A DNA stretch of 64,000 nucleotides from Imbricaverruca yamaguchii (GCA_034440575.1 JAOTOL010001457.1:248001-312000); one strand, 5' to 3'. Positions 1-12,490 are shown, counted from the first letter of the stretch. The notes: generated by a model not told the origin, from the letters alone. A program made the numbers and translations.

Positions 1-1048
1 CGGAGCAGTGTTTGTGGATCTGACTGATGTCGAAGCAGTGTCGGCGGACCTGACTGATGTCGGAGCAGTGTCGGCGGACCTGACTGATGTCGGAGCAGTG
101 CCGGCGGACCTGACTGATGTCGGAGCAGTATTTGTGGACCTGACTGATGTCGGAGCAGTGTCGGCGGACCTGACTGATGTCTGAGCAGTGTCGGCGGACC
201 TGACTGATGTCTGAGCAGTGTCGGCGGACCTGACTGATGTCGGAGCAGTGTCGGCGGACCTGACTGATGTCTGAGCAGTGTCGGCGGACCTGACTGATGT
301 CGAGCAGTGTCGGGTCGGACCTGACTGATGTCGGAGCAGTGTCAACCTGACTGATGTCGGAGCAGTGTCGGCGGACCTGACTGATGTCGGAGCAGTGTCG
401 GCGGACCTGACTGATGTCTGAGCAGTGTCGGCGGACCTGACTGATGTCGGAGCAGTGTCGGCGGACCAGACTGATGTCGGAGCAGTGTCGGCGGACCTGA
501 CTGATGTCGGAGCAGTGTCGGCGGACCTGACTGATGTCTGGAGCAGTGTCGGCGGACCTGACTGATGTCGGAGCAGTGTCGGCGGACCTGACTGATGTCG
601 GAGCAGTGTCGGCGGACCTGACTGATGTCGGAGCAGTGTCGGCGGACCTGACTGATGTCGGAGCAGTGTCGGCGGACCTGACTGATGTCGGAGCAGTGTC
701 GGCGGACCTGACTGATGTCGGAGCAGTGTCGGCGGACCTGACTGATGTCGGAGCAGTGTCGGCGGACCTGACTGATGTCGGAGCAGTGTCGGCGGACCTG
801 ACTGATGTCTGAGCAGTGTCGGCGGACCTGACTGATGTCGGAGCAGTGTCGGCGGACCTGACTGATGTCGGAGCAGTGTCGGCGGACCTGACTGATGTCG
901 GAGCAGTGTCGGCGGACCTGACTGATGTCGGAGCAGTGTCGGCGGACCTGACTGATGTCGGAGCAGTGTCGGCGGACCTGACTGATGTCGGAGCAGTGTC
1001 GGCGGACCTGACTGATGTCGGAGCAGTGTCGGCGGACCTGACTGATGA
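1..1048. repeat. 30-bp minisatellite, about 35 copies
   Basis: The unit is about 30 bp, with core GCAGTGTCGGCGGACCTGAC followed by TGATGTCGGA, repeated head to tail from the first base of the window, so the true left end is outside. Most copies between 540 and 1048 are identical. Copies before 360 carry substitutions (TTTGTGGA for TCGGCGGA, CTGAG for CGGAG) and small indels. Because 30 is a multiple of three, several frames stay open, but the conceptual proteins are pure repeat and I do not regard them as genes. Confidence 0.97.
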
Positions 1049-1187
1049 GGAAAAGGGGGCGCGGACCTGACAGGTCGGCGCCAGACCCGGCGGCAGCGCA
1101 GTCAACGGACGACCCAGCCGTGTAAAGCCACTGCTCGATGATTTCAAGACGAACCAGAGCCAGAAGTAGATTTAGAAGAGGCGGGGA

Positions 1188-1312
1188 CAAAGACAAAGAC
1201 AGAGAGACAGAGAGACAGAGAGACAGAGGGACAGAGAGACAGAGAGACAGATACAGAGAGACAGAGATATCGAGAGACAGAGAGATCGAGAGACAGAGAG
1301 AAAGGGAGAAAC
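1188..1312. repeat. AGAGACAG-type octamer microsatellite
   Basis: A purine-rich run built of AGAGACAG units with interspersed GGGACAG, ATACAG and ATCGAG variants. It separates the 30-bp array from the 58-bp array. The complementary strand is (CTGTCTCT)n and gives a spurious Ser/Leu/Cys-rich frame. Confidence 0.9.
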
Positions 1313-1354
1313 AGAGGGCGAGAGATCCGGCCTCGGAAGGCCAGCAGATGTCGC

Positions 1355-1800
1355 TGTCACGGACACTGAGGAGTGACGTCACAGCTGTCCCCGAGAGGTC
1401 ACAGCTGTCCCCGGGAGGTCACAGCGGCGTCCCGGGAAGTCACAGCTGTCTCCGGGAGGTCAAGGGGCGCCGCTGCCACGGACACTGAGGAGTTACGTCA
1501 CAGCGGCGCCCCGGGAGGTCAAGGGGCGCCGCTGCCACGGACACTGAGGAGTGACGTCACAGCTGTCCACGGGAGGTCGAGGGGCGCCGCTGTCACGGAC
1601 ACTGAGGAGTGACGTCACAGCTGTGCCCGGGAGGTCAAGGGGCGCCGCTATCACGGACACTGAGGAGTGACGTCACAGCTGGGCCCGGCAGGTCGAGGGG
1701 CGCCGCTGCCACGGACACCAGTCGAGCAGTAACGTCATTACTGGCATCTGGAGGCCAACGAGCGTCGCTGCCAGGGGCACCAGCCGGGGAGTGACGTCAC
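1355..1800. repeat. 58-bp minisatellite, about 7-8 copies
   Basis: Each unit carries TCACGGACACTGAGGAGTGA, then CGTCACAGCTGTCC and GGGAGGTCAAGGGGCGCCGC. Period is about 58 bp, with shorter sub-units at 1380-1460. TGACGTCA palindromes (the CRE core) recur once per unit because they are part of it. Degeneration increases towards 1800. Confidence 0.9.
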
Positions 1801-2639
1801 AGCTGGCCTCGATAGGCATCGTTCTGATATCAGTGTGGCTGTGCTGGGATTGTGCGGTCAGCAGCAGCGCAGCGGTTTTGTGTGGCCCGAGCCGGATGTC
1901 TACAGATGGTGTGGTCATCGTTCCCGACATGGCCGACAAGCTAAAAAGAGGATGCTACAATATTCAGTGTTTTTCATAATGTACATTCCTTGCGGATTTA
2001 GGATCTCCCGGCGCAGTACCATCGTATTGTGCCTCTTCACATCCATGATTATCATTCAATATTACTTTACTTGTGATTGGTACGAACCTGACAATGCGAA
2101 CCTGAAGTATGTCGGGTACAAACCTGACATTACTTCTAAAGCGAGTATATATGATTTCCTGTCAGACTTTTTCACATAATTGTGTTAACTATCTGCCTTC
2201 CTCTTCTAACTCTCTGTTGGACATTTTAGTTGCCCCCGCAATTTGTACCTTTAGTACGCATAGGCTTGTTGGCGCACTGATCGGTTTGGTGTTGTACTGG
2301 AACCATTCTCAGCAGCAGAAGGCGATGAAAGTAGTCCCAGATGACACACAAATAATTAGACGCTTTTTTGTTGGTGTGGATCTGCCCATGGTCGGCGATG
2401 TGTCAAGTCTGGGGGAGTCGCTTAACTGGTATGTCGCTTTGCTCGCGCGGGTGCCTCAGTTCGCCTCACCCTGGACGGGGTGGGGACCATTATATTTTAC
2501 ATGAGCAGTTGCTAGTCCGGCGATGAGGATGGCATATGTGTGTTGTACACCTGGCTTTGACGCAATCCGCCCGATGTTTTTTTTATCCGCCTGGTCAACT
2601 CCAGTCTAACTGATTCAGAAGTTACCTTGTCCTGTAAGT

Positions 2640-3110
2640 ATTCCATTGTTTTCAATTTTTAAATCCGGCGACTATGCTAAGCTATATAGTTACCCTCCCA
2701 TCTCAATCATCCCTAACACAGCTCAAAACATAGAACGTGCAGTCCACCAGCAACTCTACAGCTACCTGTTTCAAAATTATCTTTCGTCTCCACTCAGGAC
2801 GGTTTCCGTCTCCGTCATTCAGCGCTAACTTCCATATCCGATCATATCCTAACTGCCAGCGATCGTGGAAAAACATCACTACTCCGCCTCCTCGTTGTAA
2901 GCAAGTGTTTCGATATGATAGACCATTTTAAGCTTCTCATGAATCCACTCTCCCACGATATCGATACTTCGTGGTTTTCGGCCTCCCTCCAAAAACATAC
3001 CCAGAGTGTCAACATCGTTGACAGTCTGGGTAATGCACACATTTCAGCAAGGCTCAACACCATTGGCGTCTTCCAGGGAGGATTGGTGGGACCATATACA
3101 CTACAGGTCT
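2640..3110 (+). pseudogene. Decayed non-LTR reverse transcriptase fragment
   Basis: Three plus-strand frames together follow the order of a LINE reverse transcriptase. First comes a segment like 'SIIPNTAQNIERAVHQQL' (family pattern PVS-LP--SKVLERLVHQQL). Next, in another frame, is SDHILTASDRGKTSLLRLL. Last is a stretch ending DIDTSWFSASLQKHTQSV and a corrupted VFQGGLVGP where the family has GVPQGSxLGP. The catalytic Asp region is damaged (VSKCFDMIDH for LSKAFDxVDH) and no FADD box follows. It is a short, frameshifted relic of an L2/CR1/Jockey-type element, and one of the few TE coding remnants on the plus strand here. It ends before the thumb domain. Confidence 0.7.
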
Positions 3111-3829
3111 CTCTAGACGTGGCAGAATTCGGGCAGAATCTTTGCTCGGCAGACGCGACGATCGCGACACCGGCGGCAGAAATTGGCAGGCAACTGGAGA
3201 AAGTAGCAGGCGGTTGCAGACTTCTGTCATCGTCATATTAGCAGGTTGACGTCATTTATCCGATGCGCCACGAAACGTCTCGGCTGCTTGTTTACTGCGC
3301 CATGAATGATCCTCTGCAGTTCTAATCTATTCAAGTGGTATCACCATTGACCTCTATGATAACTAGACGGCCGACTCGCCGCCCGCCGCAAGCTCCGCGC
3401 CCTATTCCGACCGGTCCCGGCTGTAGGCGGCCGAGCGACGGTACATGGGCAAAGGATTGGGCGCGCCACCCGCTCGTGCATTTTTGCTCTGGAATTATGC
3501 TGGGTTCATGACGAAAAGACAGAAATGTTGAAACACCTGGTAAAATAGAGTAATTGTGCTTTTCAGGTGTCTAACTTGTATCATCGTTTTGCCAGCTTGG
3601 TACGGCATTCGGCATGTGTACCCCATGTAATTAAGACCCTGGATACCCAATAAATGCTGGGAATCGCTAGGAAGGTTTGCATCCCATGTACATTTTTCAT
3701 CACATCGCTGAGAAGCATCGCTGGGAATGTTTGTAGTTGACAGCATATGTGCACTGTGTGTGCATCCTATATACTAATCAGGTGTGGACCAAGGAATTGT
3801 CATGAGGAGGGGTATTTGTCTGAGGGCGC

Positions 3830-4570
3830 CATTTCTTAGACGGTGCACCCTCCGAAAATACCTGAAGGGGCGCCTTCGGTCGAAAATCAGTTTAGCGGAG
3901 GTGGAGGTGTGCACTTGAGCACACCGGATGGGTGCTTCTAGTTGAAAATATTAGGCGAGCATTCCAGCCATCCCGGAGGGGCGCGAGTTCCAAATTGTAT
4001 GGGGACATGTCCATAAATCCGGTGACCATCCCTGAATCCGCACGACCATCCTGCAGGGCACGGGTTGACGCTCAGGCAGGGTGTTTCCTTAAACTTTCGA
4101 GGGGGATAGTGCCCCATCAATGTTGGTTTTATCCGGCCCCGTCCGCCAATAATTTCAATAATAATATGTGACCCTATGGAGTGTGATGCACCAATAAATT
4201 TTGACCTGTCCATTGCCGTCCTGTATTCCGCCTCCGTTCCGAATAATTTTCATAAATCAACATCCGTGCGCACAGGACTTCCTCTGTAATTGTAGTTCTT
4301 TCTATCAGCCCCGGACCTCTTCCAAAAGCGTAGACAAGAGGGCAGGCGCAGATCCAGGATGTTTTTTTTTAACGGAAAAGGCATGTCTGGAACCACTGGA
4401 TGAACCCCAGGGGTACATTCAGCTGAAGATTTCGAGAGGGACGCACTTGAGGGTCTTGGAAGGGAGACTTCGGTTAAAAATTCCAGGGGTGCACTTAATG
4501 AGTATAAGGGGCACATTTTCATCTGGATCGGCGCCTTTAGCTGAAAAATTAGAAGGGGTTGCACTCGAGC
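3830..4570. repeat. Ancient degenerate repeat, period ~45-55 bp
   Basis: Variants of GAGGGGCGCACTTGAG and CGCCTTTGGCTGAAAATT recur near 3850, 3900, 3930, 3975, 4080, 4430, 4470, 4510 and 4535. Spacing is irregular and divergence strong. It reads as an old tandem array broken by indels. No coding potential is convincing across it. Confidence 0.5.
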
Positions 4571-4599
4571 CTCACTGTACGACAACTTTTCTGATAATA

Positions 4600-5610
4600 T
4601 TGAGCGACACCTTGCCATGAGCGGACAAATATCACCTGTGCCCTCTGCATCAGTGTCTTCAAGAGCATGGGTGTAACCATTGGGGGTCTGAGGGGACATG
4701 TCCCCCAATTTCTGAAAAAATGGCGACTTGTCCACCTCAATTTCTTCCGCATCCCCAAGCCTCAGCTACCTAAACATCATCGCCGCAAAATTATACTTAA
4801 TCATTTATAGAGTGAAAATATATATGCGAGCGAAACACCAAAAATACTGAATGCCGATCTGGCCAATCAACGAGCTTCACAGGCTATCTGTAGTTACACA
4901 ATATCTGAATGGCAAATCAGCAAACGCTACAAATGTCTGCTTCCAGGCCATTGTTGAATGACGTGAACCTTGACCATCTGCTTTCGCTTGAGTGGAAAAT
5001 TGCGCTCTGCTATGCAACAAATTTAAATTATTAAAAAGGCTGTCCTAGGTTGTATTGTTCTGCTCGTATATTGAAATATCTTCAACCAATGAGACCCTGT
5101 GTGTCCTTGGGTATCTTCAAGACCATTGTGGGAGTCCATGGGAACCCTTAAGCACGTACGTCAAGTTAACGTCGTATATTCGTATGCGTATTGTGCGACG
5201 AGTTCGCCAGAGGTGTATTTGTATTGGCATGGACATTCAGCGACGGGTTTATGATCATTGGAATCAATTACCACAAATGTGTCTGCCTGCACTGAACACG
5301 CTGGAAGGAACTACACAGGTCTCACTTTACCACTTTAACGGTGAAGGTTCAACGCAAACCGGTTTCTTCGGTCGCCTCCCATTTTGTTTTTCGTGTTCAC
5401 CCAATCATGCCAAAATCTGGTATCAAGTGTAAGGAGGGTTACATTTTTCGGCACCAAAATTTGTATACTTTCCTATCCGAACAGGCCGCCAGACATCCAG
5501 TCAGATCCTGGCCGTCTTACCCATCCAGCACAAACACTTGCCCGGAAAGCGCCCGAATGTGGCGCCGGCGCCTACGTCAAAGCGGCGGTTCCGTCAACAA
5601 ACGGCACATG
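4600..5610. other. No recognisable gene
   Basis: Mixed-composition unique DNA. A stretch around 5215-5300 translates on the plus strand to RRVYDHWNQLPQ, faintly like the C-terminal RVVDQWNxLP box of CR1 elements, which might mark an eroded LINE tail. Support is weak and I annotate nothing else here. Confidence 0.3.
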
Positions 5611-5614
5611 CTAG

Positions 5615-6073
5615 TTGCGCCGGCGCTCAAGATCAAAGGGCGGTCCCGGCAATAACATCCGAGCAAACCGAGTAACGGCTCGGCACCTCCGCGAGGGTAC
5701 CGGAGGTGCAAGCACCCCGGAAGAAGGGTCATCGACCCGTGAGGTCGATGGCCCGGACATAAAGACGTCGCCACCCAAGCCAGAAAAAAAAAACCCAAAA
5801 CCAATCAGGAGCGCGAACTCACTCCCGAAGCCCTGGGAGTGGGTACAGGAAAAAAAGAGGCGGAGCAATAGCAAGTTCAAGAGGACAGAACAGAACAAGA
5901 CGGACAGGAGGAAGGAAGGAGAGACGCAGGGAGAAGGGTCTGGAACACACGCGGCGGTGGACGCCGGACCGACGCCTGAGGGCCGTCCAGCGGTGGCCAG
6001 ATGGCTGAGTTTTCGGATGGAGGAGAAGAAGCACTCAGCCAAGGCCACTCGCCGCTCACCATCGGACATGTGA
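5615..6073 (+). CDS. Hypothetical open frame, low confidence
   Basis: An open frame of about 150 codons encodes a Lys/Arg/Glu/Pro-rich hydrophilic sequence with no domain I recognise. A GTGAGTGC-like string (ATGTGAGTGC) sits at its 3' end and could act as a splice donor. The other strand is also open over this GC-rich interval, so openness alone is poor evidence. It may be an exon of an unknown gene, the basic ORF1 of a LINE, or chance. Confidence 0.15.
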   Translation: MRRRSRSKGGPGNNIRANRVTARHLREGTGGASTPEEGSSTREVDGPDIKTSPPKPEKKNPKPIRSANSLPKPWEWVQEKKRRSNSKFKRTEQNKTDRRKEGETQGEGSGTHAAVDAGPTPEGRPAVARWLSFRMEEKKHSAKATRRSPSDM

Positions 6074-6330
6074 GTGCTAAACTTCCGGCATGTCATCCTC
6101 TTTCCCACCGAACCAACCTAAATTCTCTTCCGCAGCTTCTGCCTTCTCACTAAATTCATTGCTGGGAGCGACCTGTCTCATTGGGGGGGGGACCAAATAG
6201 GATAAGTTTAAGATGTGGAGGAGGTGGACGGAGATGTTGGAGATGGCGGGAAGTATATGAGCAGTGTGTGCCTAATGCGATGCGATGCGATGCGGTGTAT
6301 GTAAGGGCAAATATATTAGAGTAAGCATAA

Positions 6331-6386
6331 AGTCATAAAGTCATAAAGTCATAAAGTCATAAAGTCATAAAGTCATAAAGTCATAA
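6331..6386 (-). repeat. CR1 3'-terminal octamer repeat, 7 copies
   Basis: Seven perfect copies of AGTCATAA on the plus strand (TTATGACT in element sense), followed by the variant AGTGTTAA, form the 3' end of the CR1 copy. CR1 elements end in short tandem octamers rather than poly(A), so this fixes the element's 3' boundary and orientation. Confidence 0.9.
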
Positions 6387-6654
6387 AGTGTTAAGGCTTA
6401 ATAAGGGCCACAAGGGCCCATCTGGGTCAAGCCTGTCTAGAAGATATTAGAAAGTACATGTTCACACCTATCAATTCCAAACCCATGCAATCCCTCCACC
6501 TGTGCCACCACAGCCAATCTCATCAGTATGACATCGCAAAGGAAGTTGCCAAATCCACTGCTAGGTACACCCCATATAGTACAACATAATACTAGCATAA
6601 TGTTATACCCTATATAGCTAGTGAAAATACTCAATATCCCATGCATCACAAGTT

Positions 6655-9480
6655 AGAATTCAAAAACAACATTTTCCTGTCTAAAAATTTATCCACCCTA
6701 CTTTTAAAGACATTCAATGAGGGACTCCCACTGCATCAGCAGGCAGCCTATTCCATTGGTCAACAACCCTTTGACTGAAGACCTGTTGTCGTTTAACTGT
6801 CCTGCACCTCATTTTGTCTAACCTGAATTGATGACCCCTATGGGATACTCTAAACTGCAGAGCATCATTCAAATTGACCTGATCTAGCCCTCTAACAATT
6901 TTGTACATTTCAATCATGTCTCCCCTTAATCTCCTATACTTGAGTGAGTACATATCTAATGCATTAAGCCTTTCTCCATATTCTAAGTTACTTAATCCAC
7001 TGACGAGTCTAGTGGCTTTGCGCTGGACTCTTTCTAACATATCTATATCCTTTTCTAGGTAGGGGCTCCATGCTTGTACAGAGTACTCCAAGTGGGGCCG
7101 CACATATGCTAAGTACAGCTTTTTCATGACTTCCTGCTCTTATATTTCACACTTCTATTAATGAGTCCCAGCATTCTGAGTGCCCTATTTCTAGCTGAGA
7201 TACATTGTTTTTCTGCTTTAAGGTCTTTTGAGACCAACACACCTAAGTCCCTTTCCTCTTCAATAACATCCAGTTCCCTCCCTCCCATTTTATAACTGAA
7301 TGTCTCGCCTGCAGACCCTATATGCATAACCTTACACTTATCATAGTTGAAAGTCATCTGCCATTGATCAGCCCACTCTTTAGGTCGTCCAAATCTAGTT
7401 GAATATTACTAGATTGATCTCTGCTGTTAGCCACTCCTACCAGCTTGATGTCATCAGCAAATTTGAACACTCTATTCCTCAGCCCTACTTCAATGTTGTT
7501 CACAAAGATGATAAAGAGGAGGGGCCCTAGAACAGAGCCCTGTGGCACTCCACTCAGAACATCTTTCCAACCAGATTTACATCCATTCAATACTACCCTT
7601 TGTTTCCTTCCCTGCAACCATGCTTCAATCCAATGTAGAACTTTTCCTACAATCCCATGTTGTTGTAATTGATGAATTAACCTTCCATGTGGAACTTTAT
7701 CAAAAGCTTTGCTAAAGTCCAAGTACACAACATCCATCCTGCTTTCATTGTCTACTTCTTTGGTAACATACTCAATGAACTCCAATAGGTTAGTTAAACA
7801 AGACCTTTGAGATCGAAATCCATGTTGAGTATCCCTTAAAAGGTTGTGCCTATCAAGATGAATCTGAACATTCTGTTTAACCAGCTTTTCTAGTACTTTG
7901 CAAACTAATGAGGTCAAACTGACTGGCCTGTAGTTTCCTACACTCTTCCTATTTCCCTTTTTGAAAATTGGTACTACACTTGCATTTCTCCAATCTTCAG
8001 GTACTTCTGAATACTCCATAGATCGCCTGAAAATGATACCTAGGGGAGTTGCTAAAGCTTTAGCACACTCTACTAAGATCCTAGCATATATTTCATCTGG
8101 TCCGGAAGCTTTATTAGGTTTTATATTCTGCAACTGCTTCTCTACGGCTTCTGTAGTTATTGTAAGATCCTCCAGCATATCACCTGCCATGGCATGGCCT
8201 ACAGATGTTCCTATTGTACCAGAATTATCTTTAGTGAAGACTGATGAGAATTGCTTGCTTAGGGATTCCACAATGTCGCAATCATCAACCACTATTTCCC
8301 CATCTACCTCCAGTGGTCCTACACTACACTTTTTAGCCTTAAATTTATAGAAGCTAAAGAATCTCTTAGCATTACCTGCTGAACATTCTCGAGCAAAGTT
8401 GATTTCAGCAAGTCTTTTAGATGCTCTAACACACCTCCTAACTTTATTTCTAGCTATTCTATATGATTCTAGGTTTAACCCAGAGTTAGTATCTTTTAGT
8501 TTCTTGAATGCTTGTTTCTTTGAGTCCAGTAATTGCTTAACTTCCCTAGTCAGCCACGAAGGGTGCTTAACCCTGTTTGATCTAATTTGCCTACTGGGAA
8601 TGAACCTATCCTGACCCTGAAATAGCTTATCTTTTATCATTGTCCACATTTCATAAGCATCTAAGCCATTCAATATGACTTCCCAATTAATTTCACTTAG
8701 GAAGCTCCTGAACTCACTGTAATTCCCTTTTGTAAAATTCGGAATCAATGTTCTGTTGGTTGCTACCCTTCCAACATATAATGAGAAGCGTATAATGTTG
8801 TGATCACTATTACCAAAGGTCTCTCCTACGTTAACATTTTGCACAAAATTTTCCTCATTAGTAAGCACTAGATCTAATATTTTATTTTCCCTTGTAGGCT
8901 CGTGTATCATTTGAAAGAAGAAATTGTCCTCAAAACAAGCCATGAAACATCTTTCTGATTTGCTTACACCTATTGTTTTGTTTCCCAATCCTGCTATGTT
9001 GAAATCCCCCAACAAAATAGTTCTCTCCTGTACTCTCCTACTTATCTCTTCCTGCATCAGCCTGTCAGTGTTTTCATTCTGGTCTGGAGGTCTATAGAAT
9101 GCCCCAATCCTAAATTTTGTTCCATTCTTCAGAATTATATCTAACCACAAAGATTCTACTCCTGCACTATGTACTCCATCCTCTATGGAATGACATTTCA
9201 TTACTTGCCTAACATACAAGAGAATGCCACCTCCTATCCTTGCCTCTCTTTGATAGGCATGCATGTTGTAGCCTGTCAATTCAAATTCTTGCAAGTTGTC
9301 TCCAAACATGCTTTCGTTAACCCATGCTTCTGTTATGCACACCAAATCTAGCTGTTCAGACAACATATATGCATGCAGTTCCCCAATTTTGTTCCTAACA
9401 CTTCTGGCATTGACATAAAAACATGCTAAATTATTCCTTCCATTGCTTGCTATGCTTCTCTCTTTATCAGCTACATCCCC
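6655..9480 (-). pseudogene. CR1 ORF2: endonuclease-reverse transcriptase, broken
   Basis: Reading from 9480 downwards, the endonuclease domain shows NARSVRNK, an ITEAW box with the catalytic Glu, GDFNIAG and the SDH box NSDHNIIR. The linker is followed by the reverse transcriptase with NYRPVSLTSLVCKVLEKL, DFSKAFDKVPHG (first catalytic Asp), SGVPQGSVLGPLL and the catalytic FADDIKLVG. The thumb and tail include HLEYSVQAWSPYLEKDID, ERVQRKATRLV and RVVDQWNRLP. The frame is lost near 7354, again near 7125, and near 6714 (the last residues SLNVFKSRVDKFL are in another frame). All visible catalytic residues are kept, so the damage is a few indels. In an intact element this protein would nick target DNA and copy the RNA in place. 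Confidence 0.9.
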
Positions 9481-9491
9481 CCATGTCCTGC

Positions 9492-9946
9492 CTAGTTTCC
9501 CTGTTTCCTGTTGAGAGCCTCCTCATACCTATTGCTGAGCAGTTCCACTCCTCTCTTGCTCAGATGTAATCCATCTAAAGCAAACATCTCCGTCCTCCCC
9601 CAAAACTCCCCCCACAAATCCAAGAACTGCACCCCAAGCTCCTTACAAATGTTGGCCACCCTGGTATTGAGCCCAATGGCCTCGAATACCACTCCATGCT
9701 TGCATGGACCATAGGGAGGATGGATGTCACCACTCCTCTTTTCCTACTTCCTGCTAAACTACCTATCAAAGCCCTATAGGCTTTCATTGTTTCCTCTGTA
9801 TTATTTTTTCCTACATCGTTAACTCCAACCTGCACAATTACCGTTCCACCCTCTCCACTTCCCCTCATTACTCCCTCCAGCCTATCCCTAACATCTTTCA
9901 CCTGCGCTCCCGGGTAGCAAACACGCATCCGTCTCCCGGGTAGCAT
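9492..9946 (-). pseudogene. CR1 ORF1 remnant: SGNH/GDSL-type esterase domain
   Basis: Two overlapping minus frames, joined by a frameshift around 9600-9690, give CYPGAQVKDVRDRLEGV, VIVQVGVNDVG (the GxND block), then LDLWGEFWGR and DGLHLSKRGVELL (the DxxH block with the catalytic Asp and His). The N-terminal GDS block is missing because the element is truncated. SGNH-type esterases in ORF1 are known from several CR1 lineages; their role in retrotransposition is not settled. Confidence 0.85.
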
Positions 9947-9959
9947 ATAAATTATCTAG

Positions 9960-11640
9960 TGGCATCAGCAAAGACCGGTGGTGGAATTTCGGCAGTGACG
10001 GACAGGAGGAGCGGTAGAGCAAGGCCGGATAAAATAAGACATAGTGCAGCAATGGATGACGTCAGAATTACGACCCTATGGAAACTGTGCCCGCGTAGTA
10101 AATACCTCAGCGACCAGGTGCGAGGAGGGGAGGATATTTACGTCCAGAATTGAAATGGCGGCCGTGCCGCGGGTGATGAGGGGTGCGCGCGCTCTGACCG
10201 GGTCATCAACAGCCGGCCGTAGACGGAGATCGTACCATGAGTACTTCCTGACAAGGTGGAATGATTTACACAATTATGCTTGGATATGTGCATGATATCA
10301 ATTTGTACTATAAAGTAAATTTATAAGCGAGGCAGCCGATCTGCGAGCCGTCCTCCTATGGACAGAACGTTTCCGGGCGATGGTGGTGAATGTTGAAGCC
10401 AGTTAAATTGCCTAGAATATTATTGCTGTTATATATATGACGCGCGTTTGGCTAAGGCCTGATTGCCAGAGGGTGCGATGAACGGACACTTCGGGGGTAT
10501 TAGTTCACCTGCTCTGGATCTTTGACCGCCAAATCACGCTGGCCTCTGCGATCCAGAGGTGAAGGTGAGGTGGCGAACATGGTATGCATGTGGGAGGGGC
10601 CGGTAAAGGGGCCACCACATTGCGTTCGCCTGAGTCTGGCGCCGGACTATAGGGTATAGGCAAAACATTGCCCGGTGGTTTGTCCACCCCCGAACTCTGC
10701 ACGTGGGCACGGTTGGTGTAGACAGTTCGAGGAGTATGATGGACGGGTTTGGCATGCCATAAGACCCCCAGGCTAAAGAGGTGGGGCTGGCTAGGATATA
10801 AGACGACCGGGTACGTGCCCAACGTGGTAGGGATCCGTGCCCGCCCGTCGGATATGTCAGACCTGGTCGCAAGTGTACGACGAATAAGGCCCGGCGCGGC
10901 ATCGATCGAACTTAAGGCTAGGTGTGTCGGTCAGAGACATCAGAGCACTTGTATCAGCCCTCGGAGTCAGTACGATGAGCCCTTTGTTGCAGTTAAGACT
11001 TTGTCCAGGCGAGAAACGCTGCTGATAATGGCTAGGCCAGCCATGATTGGCAGTGAAAAGTTTACTTGTTCGGCCCGGTAATACCATCAAAATTAGAGCA
11101 TTGGTCTGTCGATCTTTGTGCTTGTGTACCGCTGAAGGTGTGGGGTCAGGAGCTAAATTTAGGGACCAAGCAATTAATTAATTGTTAAGGAGAGCATGAA
11201 TGGGGCGAGCGAATGCGAAGTGAATGAATGGAATGAACGTGAGTAGGTAGATTTAAGGATCAGCGGAAGCCGCTTGGGGCTCAACACAGGCACCTATTTC
11301 GTGCGGAACATTGCACAAAATTATACTAATACTAGCGTCCAAAAAGTCCCAACACGGACATATCATTCAAATCAATGACCAATTTAATTGTCATCAATTC
11401 TCTCGTGCAACGTATTCATTATAATCTGGCTAAAGACTCCCACTTACCTATATGGTGTTCCCAAAACTTTGACCTCGCACATATATAAATTCGTGTTAGG
11501 GACGGCAACTCAAACCAACATCACGACGGCTGGGGTTTGGGGATGTGTGGTGGAATTGGCAGTGAAAGACAACATAATACACCACTGACATAGGCACAAT
11601 GAACAAAGGAGTGAGTTAGGTCAAAGCCCCAATAAGTCAG
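9960..11640. other. No gene or repeat recognised
   Basis: Unique-looking DNA with alternating GC-rich and AT-rich patches. None of the open frames on either strand resembles a protein I know, and codon structure is unconvincing. Confidence 0.4.
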
Positions 11641-11644
11641 TTCA

Positions 11645-11830
11645 AGTAGTTCAATCAGTTCCAGTTTCCATTCGAGTTTAGGCTGCATCAATAATACATT
11701 GAACACACCCACTTCGCACACCCGTTCCAGTTCCATTCGAGCTTGGGCTGCATCCAAAATACATTGACACACCCATTCCAGTTTCAGTTTAGTTTAGGCT
11801 GCATCAGAATACATTGTACACACCCACTCC
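11645..11830. repeat. Degenerate tandem repeat, 3 copies of ~57 bp
   Basis: Three imperfect copies of a unit with TTAGGCTGCATCA followed by ATACATTGAACACACCCACT. It runs into a CAC/CCAC-rich low-complexity stretch to about 11930. Confidence 0.75.
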
Positions 11831-12429
11831 ACTCACTCACACATCCACACATCCACTCACATACACTCCCACCCCGCACACCACCCACACTCGCCACCAC
11901 CCCCGACACCACACCGACGGCAGAGCCGCCACCCCTACACAAGCCTGTGGCATCAAACCTGTAATGAACCAATCAAGTATCAAGCCTGTGATGAACCATC
12001 GTGCAACATTTCAAATCGGTGCATGTCAAGGTTAAACTTCTAGATCAAAGATTAGCCTGATGTTAAAGCGATATCGACTGAACGCGAGGTTCGGTTGCTA
12101 TCGCTTCAATTTCCATCAAATAGGCGTCATTTCACGTGGCTTGCTATGGAGTATCAGACAGCTAAGGAATCGAATTACTATTTTTGAAGAACAAAGGCCA
12201 AGCTAATCCTTCAGTTGCTTCTTTTATTCGTTTTCTCAAACTTATCCAAATCTGGTTTCAAGCAATAGCCAGTGGTGAACACTGAAGTATCATTCGAAAT
12301 AGTGACATGTCGAAGTCAAATGTTTGATTTGAGTCCTCGCGATTCGTCGCTATGGGTTTAATTTGCATCAAGTGTGTGTCATTCGATGTGACTTGTGTCG
12401 TATTATAATGTTACGAAATAAAACTAATT

Positions 12430-12490
12430 TGGTTGGTTATTTGGATTTAAGAGCGCATCGATTGCATTGATTATACAGCGACCATACAAA
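12430..12490 (-). repeat. SINE-tail motif, headless copy
   Basis: The plus strand reads TTGGTTGGTTATTTGGATTT, AAGAGCGCATCGATTGCATT, GATTATACAGCG. It matches the 3' end of the tRNA-headed SINEs at 26022, 29963, 53701 and 54222 but has no tRNA-like head. The segment after it (12500-12800) holds loosely repeated GGGGCCCCAA-type strings, perhaps a degenerate tandem array. Confidence 0.5.

Larger units (their letters stand above)
6331..9955 (-). mobile_element. CR1-type LINE, 5'-truncated
   Basis: A minus-strand non-LTR retrotransposon of about 3.6 kb. In order it holds the end of an ORF1 SGNH/GDSL-type esterase, an ORF2 apurinic endonuclease plus reverse transcriptase, a ~250-bp 3' UTR, and a terminal octamer repeat at 6331-6386. 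An esterase in ORF1 and a short 3'-terminal tandem repeat are recognised CR1 traits. The esterase starts after its expected GDS block, so the copy is 5'-truncated. A few frameshifts make it inactive, but most of ORF2 is open, suggesting moderate age. The element is poor in CpG relative to flanking DNA. A second, shorter copy lies at 50655-51440. Confidence 0.92.

Noticed and set aside
1..1382. 342..1382 minus frame of 346 residues with SDISQVRRHC repeats
   Set aside because: Pure translation of the 30-bp minisatellite and the GAGACA microsatellite.
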